Below are positions 1-3,416 of a stretch of DNA of 5,225 nucleotides, piece by piece. The stretch comes from Candidatus Rokuibacteriota bacterium. GTDB lineage: Bacteria; Methylomirabilota; Methylomirabilia; Rokubacteriales; JACPHL01. Numbering within the stretch: the first letter of the stretch is position 1; each line of letters opens with the position of its first letter. The position numbers and the translations under genes are program-made. Where the stretch lies: positions 1 through 5,225 of the forward strand of contig JACPHL010000230.1 of NCBI GenBank assembly GCA_016188625.1, read 5' to 3'. The notes under the pieces were generated by a model. That model did no database searches and was not told where the DNA came from. It saw only the letters and a list, made by a program, of their open reading frames with translations.

Positions 1-138
1 ATCGAACAGCGAGCCGGGGAACCCGACGTGCCCGAAGCGGATCTCGATCGGCTTCTGCTGCGCCACGACCGGGGCGGGGTCGGCGGAACCCGCGACGAGC
101 CCTGCGGTCACGATGAGGGCCAGTGCCATCTTCCTCAT
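1..138 (-). CDS. TRAP transporter substrate-binding protein (DctP-like), N-terminal fragment, cut by left edge
   Basis: Only the first 46 residues are present; the frame is open to the window edge. The protein starts MRKMALALIVTAGLVAG, a basic n-region plus hydrophobic core typical of a Sec signal peptide. A likely cleavage region lies around Val-Val-Ala-Gln-Gln (residues 24-28). The mature start, KPIEIRFGHVGFPGSLFD, has the IxxRFGHV opening strand usual for periplasmic DctP-type TRAP binding proteins. These capture organic acids and deliver them to a DctQM membrane pair, which would lie off the window if present. The ATG at 138 is chosen because AAGGAGG (minus strand, 153-147) sits 8 nt upstream; an in-frame ATG at 129 has no such site. 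The gene follows the aminotransferase by 44 nt on the same strand, so co-transcription is likely. With so little sequence, another periplasmic binding-protein family remains possible. Confidence 0.6.
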   Translation of the reverse strand, partial: MRKMALALIVTAGLVAGSADPAPVVAQQKPIEIRFGHVGFPGSLFD

Positions 139-182
139 TGCACGCTCCTCCTTCCTGCCGTTACCCGGCACCTTCGGCCTGC

Positions 183-1544
183 TCACGCCTTCCCGGGGAC
201 GACGGCCTGGACCGCCTCCCGGACCACCTCGACGAGCCGGTCCACCTGCGCCTCGGTGATCACCAGGGGCGGGGCGAACAGGAGGACATCCCCGCGGATC
301 CGGGTCACGACCCCCCGCTTCTCCATCTCCCGCTTCACCCTCTCCCCCACCTTCTCTCCGGGCGGGAAGGGGGCCTTCGTCGCCCGGTCCGCCGTCAACT
401 CGACCCCGGCCAGGAGACCCCGGCCGCCCCGGACGTCCCCCACGTGGGCCAGGTCCAGGAGCCCCAGGAACCCCTCGTAGAGGCGCGCCCCGAGCCTGGC
501 CGAGCGCTCCCAGAGCCGCTCCCGCTCCATGATCTCGAGGTTCGCCAGCGCGACCGCGCAGCAGGTCGGGTTGGCGGAGTAGGTGTAGGCGTGCATCCAG
601 CGGTCCTCGTACCGGACCGAGTCCATCGCGGCCTTGATCTCGGCCGAGACGATGATCCCCCCGAGCGGCAGGTAGCCCGAGGTCACCGCCTTGGCGAAGG
701 TCATGATGTCGGGCTCCACCCCCCAGTGGGTGAGGGCGAACCACTGCCCGGTCCGGCAGAAGCCGGTGATGACCTCGTCGGCGATGAAGAGGACCTGGTG
801 GCGGGTGCAGATCTCGCGGACCCGCGGGAAGTAGTCGTCGGGCGGGACGATGACGCCGCCCCCGCCGATGATCGGCTCGGCGATGAAGGCCGCCACCGTC
901 TCCGGCCCCTCGGCGAGGATCTTCTCCTCCAGCTCCCGCGCCGCGGCCTGCCCCACGCCCTCCCCGGGCCGGGCGCCCTGGAAGCGGTAGGGGTACGGGG
1001 CCTGGATGTGGACGAAGCCCGGGACCCGCGGCTCGAACATCTTCCAGTAGAGCGGCATCCCGGTGGCGCTCATCGCCTGCCCCGTCACGCCGTGGTAGGC
1101 GTTCTCCCGGGCGATGATCTTGCCCTTCTCCGGCTTCCCCTTGGCCTTCCAGTAAAAGCGCGCGGTCTTGAAGGCCGACTCGTTGGACTCCGCGCCCCCG
1201 CAGGTGAAGAAGACCGCGGTGAGGTTCTTGTACGCCAGCTCCACGAGCCGCGTCGCCAGGCGGATCGCCGGGACGTTGGAGGAGCCCACGTACCCCGAGA
1301 AGTAGGCCAGGGTCTTCATCTGCTCGGAGGCGGCCCGGGCCAGCTCCTCGCGCCCGTGCCCGACGGCGACGTTCCAGAGGCCGGCCAGGCCGTCGATGTA
1401 CTCCTTCCCCTGGATGTCCTTGACGACCGCCCCCTTCCCCTCGACGTAGATCAGCGGCTCGGCGTGGTCCAGGGGGTGGTGGAGGGAGTGGATCAGGTGC
1501 GCCTGGTCGTCCTTGACCAGCTCCGCGGCGTTCAGCGTGGTCAT
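183..1544 (-). CDS. class III PLP-dependent aminotransferase (omega-amino acid/amine:pyruvate type)
   Basis: The complete protein has 453 residues, normal for fold-type I class III aminotransferases. It would move an amino group from an omega-amino acid or amine to a keto acid, usually pyruvate, using PLP in the cytoplasm. Visible landmarks are Trp57 in GLWNVAVGHG, the phosphate-binding GGAES (116-120), Tyr150-His151-Gly152 stacking on the cofactor, Glu223 in IAEP, Asp256 in IADEVITGFCRTG (pairs with the pyridine nitrogen) and the Schiff-base Lys285 in TFAKAVTSG. Arg415, before RGDVLLFAPPL, sits where amine:pyruvate transaminases place the arginine that switches for carboxylate substrates. 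It resembles SpuC-like or beta-alanine/taurine:pyruvate enzymes; the exact donor cannot be read from the sequence. The ATG has an excellent AAAGGAGG (1557-1550) 5 nt upstream and overlaps the stop of the upstream cyclotransferase gene as ATGA, implying coupled translation. Confidence 0.93.
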   Translation of the reverse strand: MTTLNAAELVKDDQAHLIHSLHHPLDHAEPLIYVEGKGAVVKDIQGKEYIDGLAGLWNVAVGHGREELARAASEQMKTLAYFSGYVGSSNVPAIRLATRLVELAYKNLTAVFFTCGGAESNESAFKTARFYWKAKGKPEKGKIIARENAYHGVTGQAMSATGMPLYWKMFEPRVPGFVHIQAPYPYRFQGARPGEGVGQAAARELEEKILAEGPETVAAFIAEPIIGGGGVIVPPDDYFPRVREICTRHQVLFIADEVITGFCRTGQWFALTHWGVEPDIMTFAKAVTSGYLPLGGIIVSAEIKAAMDSVRYEDRWMHAYTYSANPTCCAVALANLEIMERERLWERSARLGARLYEGFLGLLDLAHVGDVRGGRGLLAGVELTADRATKAPFPPGEKVGERVKREMEKRGVVTRIRGDVLLFAPPLVITEAQVDRLVEVVREAVQAVVPGKA

Positions 1545-1972
1545 GCCTGCCTCCTTTGGGCGCGAGGGTTCGGGGAGGTGCGTCGGTCGGCCAGATGGCG
1601 GCGCCAGTCGCCGGAGGGGATCGGGACGGCCTGCGCGAGCGGGCCGGCGTAGAGGTAGGCCCAGGCCGCGATGACGCGGCCATCGGCGAGGGTCACCGGG
1701 ACGCGGCGGCGGACGTAGAGGCTCCCCGCCTCGTCGGCGGGATCGTACCCCTCCTCGTCGTCGAGCCGGCGAAGGAGCCCGGGGTCGCGCAGGCGGTAGG
1801 CCTCGCCGTGGACCCGGCCATGAGGCGTCGTCACCGCGCCCGGATAGTCGCCGAGGTCGTAGAGGCGGCCGGGGATCTGCCCGGGACCCAGGGGGACCGC
1901 CGAGGCCAGGAGGGGGTGGAGGGGGAGCCCGGGGAGGAGGGAGCCGTAGACGAAGAGGACGTCGGGTTCCAT
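1541..1972 (-). CDS. gamma-glutamylcyclotransferase-like (AIG2/GGCT-fold) protein
   Basis: The protein has 143 residues from the chosen ATG. It opens MEPDVLFVYGSLLPG, carrying the YGSL substrate-binding loop of the gamma-glutamylcyclotransferase fold. It also has the LDDEEGYD segment (70-77), where Glu74 is the likely general acid/base, then LYVRRRVPV and AWAYLYAG (103-110), the usual closing strands. The family releases 5-oxoproline from gamma-glutamyl peptides or gamma-glutamyl amines; which one applies here is unclear. The frame stays open up to 2047, but those 25 extra codons overlap the peroxiredoxin gene and encode Ser/Arg-rich sequence unlike the family, so the ATG at 1972 is preferred. 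That ATG is 7 nt after the peroxiredoxin TAG; only a weak GGCGG ribosome site precedes it, so translation may rely on coupling. The stop overlaps the aminotransferase start (ATGA). The C-terminus (about 124-143) is Arg-rich and may be disordered. Confidence 0.85.
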   Translation of the reverse strand: MEPDVLFVYGSLLPGLPLHPLLASAVPLGPGQIPGRLYDLGDYPGAVTTPHGRVHGEAYRLRDPGLLRRLDDEEGYDPADEAGSLYVRRRVPVTLADGRVIAAWAYLYAGPLAQAVPIPSGDWRRHLADRRTSPNPRAQRRQA

Positions 1973-1979
1973 GGCGCGG

Positions 1980-2552
1980 CTATCGGGCCGCCTTCGCGAG
2001 ACGGTCGAGGGCGGTGAGGACCGGCTGGATGTCCAGGGCGAGGCCATCCACCTCCACGAAGCGGATGATCCGGTCCCGGTCGATGATGAAGGTGGCCCGC
2101 CGCTCGAGCCCCCAGGCCTCGTCGTAGACGCCGTAGAGCCGCCCCACCTTCCCCTTCGGGCCGAGGTCCGAGAGGAGGCGGAAGGGGAGCCCGAGGTCGC
2201 GGGACCACGCCAGGTTGGTCTTGGGGGGATCCACGCTGATCCCGACTACCTCCGCCCCCAGGGCATCGAACCTCGCCTTCTCATCCCGGAACCGGGAGAA
2301 CTCCAGGACTCAGCCGGGGGTGAAGGCCTTGACGTAGAAGGCCAGAACCACGTGCGGGCGACGGGCGAGGAGTTCGGAGAGGCGGACGATCTTCCCGTCC
2401 TGATCGCGCAGGGCGAAGTCCGGGGCCCTGTCGCCCACGGCCAGGGGCTGATCAGGACCAGCGGCCGACGGCGGCGCCAGCAGGATCGCCGCGAGGGCGA
2501 CCGCCGGGAGCAGCGACGCCAGGGCGGGGAGGACCAGGCGCCTCCCCGTCAC
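1980..2552 (-). CDS. selenocysteine-containing peroxiredoxin (AhpC/TSA family), exported or membrane-anchored; read through in-frame TGA
   Basis: The product has 190 residues if the TGA at 2312-2310 is read as selenocysteine (residue 81). Before it lie GDRAPDFALRDQDGK (40-54) and the strand VVLAFYVKAFTPG (68-80); after it VLEFSRFRDEKARFDALGAEVVGISVD (82-108), LPFRLLSD (122-129), YGVYDE (140-145) and RRATFIIDRD (151-160). This is an uninterrupted AhpC/TSA peroxiredoxin. The TPGU (78-81) replaces the catalytic TPxC, with Arg152 as the expected active-site arginine. The protein has no cysteine, so it is a 1-Sec enzyme needing an external reductant; selenocysteine peroxiredoxins are known (PrxU of Eubacterium acidaminophilum). 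The start is a GTG overlapping the previous gene's TGA as GTGA, with GGGGTG 5 nt upstream. Residues 4-31 (RRLVLPALASLL... to PPSAA) form a signal peptide or anchor; RRLVL faintly resembles a Tat motif. A GTG at 2438 would give a cytosolic form but lacks a ribosome site. Confidence 0.85.
2284..2297 (-). promoter_or_regulatory. candidate bacterial SECIS hairpin of the peroxiredoxin mRNA
   Basis: Counting the U of UGA as 1, nucleotides 16-20 (UCCCG) pair with 25-29 (CGGGA), leaving an apical loop GUUC at 21-24; an inner G-C could close it further. On the DNA this is the perfect inverted repeat TCCCGG/CCGGGA. The geometry resembles the E. coli fdhF SECIS, whose loop GGUC lies at about 22-25 after the UGA, with a G and U that SelB recognises. 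More pairing is possible below the stem (UUCUC with GAGAA in an alternative fold). It lies inside the coding sequence, as bacterial SECIS elements do. Folding was done by eye. Confidence 0.65.
2310..2312 (-). other. UGA recoded as selenocysteine, peroxiredoxin residue 81
   Basis: The codon is TGA on the minus strand, directly after codons for Ala-Phe-Thr-Pro-Gly, where AhpC/TSA enzymes carry the peroxidatic cysteine. The same frame continues for 109 codons of recognisable peroxiredoxin before a TAG. A random nonsense mutation or sequencing error would be unlikely to hit exactly the catalytic codon, and even less likely to do so in the neighbouring gene too. Read-through needs SelB, tRNA-Sec, SelA and SelD, none of which is in this window. 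Confidence 0.85.
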
Positions 2553-3208
2553 GCCAGCACCCCGCCGCCGTCGGCGGCCCGGAGGACCTCGGCGACGAAG
2601 GCCGGCTCCGGGAGGGCCCCCTCGAAGGAGACCGTCTCGTTGATGACCACCTTCGGGACCGCCATGACGGCGTAGCGACGGGCCAGCTCCGGGAACTCGG
2701 TGGCCTCGATGGCATCCCCCCGGATGAGGTCCGAGGCGGCGGCCAGGTGATGCGCCAGGCGCACGGCCCGGGGGCAGTGGGGTCAGGTCGGCGTCGTGAA
2801 GACCTGGATGTGGACGGGGCGCGTGAGCCCGCCGAGCTGCTCCAGGGTCCGGGCCGAGAGCTGGGGCTGGCCCGAGGCGGCCAGGAGCATGGCGTCGATC
2901 AGGTTCGCGAACTCGTAGCCCCCCGGGAGGCCGAAGAAGCGGATCCCGTAGTCGCGGGCGCCCTCGACCACGACGGCGGGGATCTTGTCCACCCCGTAGG
3001 CCTCGGCCTTGTCCCGGTCGAGGATGGCGTTCCAGGTCTCCACGGTGACCTTGTCGGAGAGCGAGGCCAGCTCCTTCATCAGGTGCTCGGTGGCCACGGC
3101 GGCCTCGGTGCCGAGCTCCTGGGTGAAGACGATGAGCTTCACGGGACCGGCCAGCTTGGCCAGCTCCTGCTCGACCAGGCCCCGGTCCCGATCCGTGAGG
3201 ATCGCCAT
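2549..3208 (-). CDS. selenocysteine-containing two-domain thioredoxin-fold oxidoreductase (PDO/glutaredoxin-like); read through in-frame TGA
   Basis: The product has 219 residues if the TGA at 2785-2783 is selenocysteine (residue 142), close to archaeal/bacterial protein disulfide oxidoreductases (about 225 residues, tandem thioredoxin folds). The N-terminal domain has strand KLIVFTQ (24-30), helix EHLMKELASL, TVETWN and cis-Pro77 in KIPAVVV, but its CxxC position reads ELGTEA, so it is redox-dead. The C-terminal domain has HIQVFTTPT (133-141), the active site U-P-H-C (142-145), helix PRAVRLAHHLAAASD and cis-Pro185 in AVPKVVIN. Cys145 is the only cysteine, so Sec142/Cys145 is the sole redox pair. 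No signal peptide is seen; it is probably cytoplasmic. The ATG at 3208 has AGGAGG (3221-3216) 7 nt upstream and is the first gene after the promoter. The gene ends in TGA, overlapping the peroxiredoxin GTG. The likely role is thiol/selenol reduction or disulfide exchange, plausibly as reductant of that peroxiredoxin. The N-terminal domain of AhpF has a comparable fold. Confidence 0.85.
2755..2771 (-). promoter_or_regulatory. candidate bacterial SECIS hairpin of the oxidoreductase mRNA
   Basis: Counting the U of UGA as 1, nucleotides 15-20 (CCGGGC) pair with 26-31 (GCCUGG) through one G-U wobble, leaving the loop CGUGC at 21-25. A G within the first two loop positions followed by U, 20-23 nt after the UGA, matches the known bacterial SECIS layout and nearly superposes on the hairpin of the next gene. 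It lies within the coding sequence over residues 146-152. Paired by eye; in such GC-rich DNA a chance stem is possible. Confidence 0.65.
2783..2785 (-). other. UGA recoded as selenocysteine, oxidoreductase residue 142 (UxxC)
   Basis: The TGA follows codons for Val-Phe-Thr-Thr-Pro-Thr and precedes Pro-His-Cys-Pro, so it takes the place of the first, nucleophilic cysteine of a glutaredoxin-type CPHC. The same frame continues for 77 codons, including the cis-proline loop (AVPKVVIN), to the normal end. The same gene also uses TGA as its true stop (2551-2549), so the two TGAs must be told apart by local RNA structure. Confidence 0.86.
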
Positions 3209-3243
3209 CGGGCTCCCTCCTCCGAGAAAATGTGGGCCCCCCC

Positions 3244-3272
3244 ATTATACCCGACCGCTCCCCCCTTGTCTT
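3244..3272 (-). promoter_or_regulatory. sigma70-type promoter of the selenoprotein operon
   Basis: On the minus strand a perfect TATAAT (3249-3244) lies 17 nt downstream of AAGACA (3272-3267), which shares GACA with the consensus -35. Transcription would start near 3237, giving a leader of about 30 nt that holds the GGAGGAGGG ribosome site before the ATG at 3208. A perfect -10 box in DNA this GC-rich is unlikely by chance. No terminator is visible before the left edge, so all five minus-strand genes may share this promoter. Confidence 0.7.
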
Positions 3273-3294
3273 GCGGGGGACCGTCCTCTACGAT
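3266..3294 (+). promoter_or_regulatory. possible divergent promoter for the AsmA-like gene
   Basis: TTGTCT (3266-3271) and TACGAT (3289-3294) are separated by 17 nt; each matches four of six consensus bases. Its -35 box overlaps the -35 of the minus-strand promoter, so the two would share one face-to-face polymerase site. Transcription from about 3301 would leave a leader near 115 nt before the ATG at 3417. I see no riboswitch or convincing small gene in that leader; it is GC-rich with no clear structure. Confidence 0.35.
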
Positions 3295-3416
3295 GGAGGT
3301 GTGTCCGTGGATGGGGTCCGCGCCGGCCGCCACCCCGAGGGTCGCCCCGACCGGGCTCCGCGACCGGCCTCCCCGGCCCCGAGGGCTGGCGGGTCGTGAA
3401 CTTCGAGGCACCCCCG

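Noticed and set aside
156-170. Inverted repeat TGCCG-TTACC-CGGCA between the aminotransferase and the binding-protein gene as a terminator
   Set aside because: The stem is only five pairs with no following T-run on either strand, and it abuts the next ribosome site; at most a weak intercistronic hairpin.
123-1652. Long 509-codon plus-strand open frame opposite the aminotransferase
   Set aside because: It is the antisense shadow of a clear PLP aminotransferase; the translation is Gly/Arg/Asp/Val-rich without family motifs, as expected from GC-rich codon bias.
1980-2312. Reading the oxidoreductase and peroxiredoxin as pseudogenes broken by nonsense mutations or sequencing errors
   Set aside because: Both stops hit the catalytic cysteine codon exactly, both frames are otherwise intact, and both have a SECIS-like hairpin. 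Decay or error would not choose these two positions.
2310-3245. 311-codon minus-strand frame ending at 2310
   Set aside because: Only its last 80 codons are real (the peroxiredoxin up to its UGA). The upstream part is a frame shadow of the oxidoreductase, and no ribosome site supports a start there.
3301-3399. Possible small ORF (GTG 3301 to TGA 3399) in the leader of the AsmA-like gene
   Set aside because: Its product is Arg/Pro/Gly-rich with no recognisable motif, and no properly spaced ribosome site is seen.
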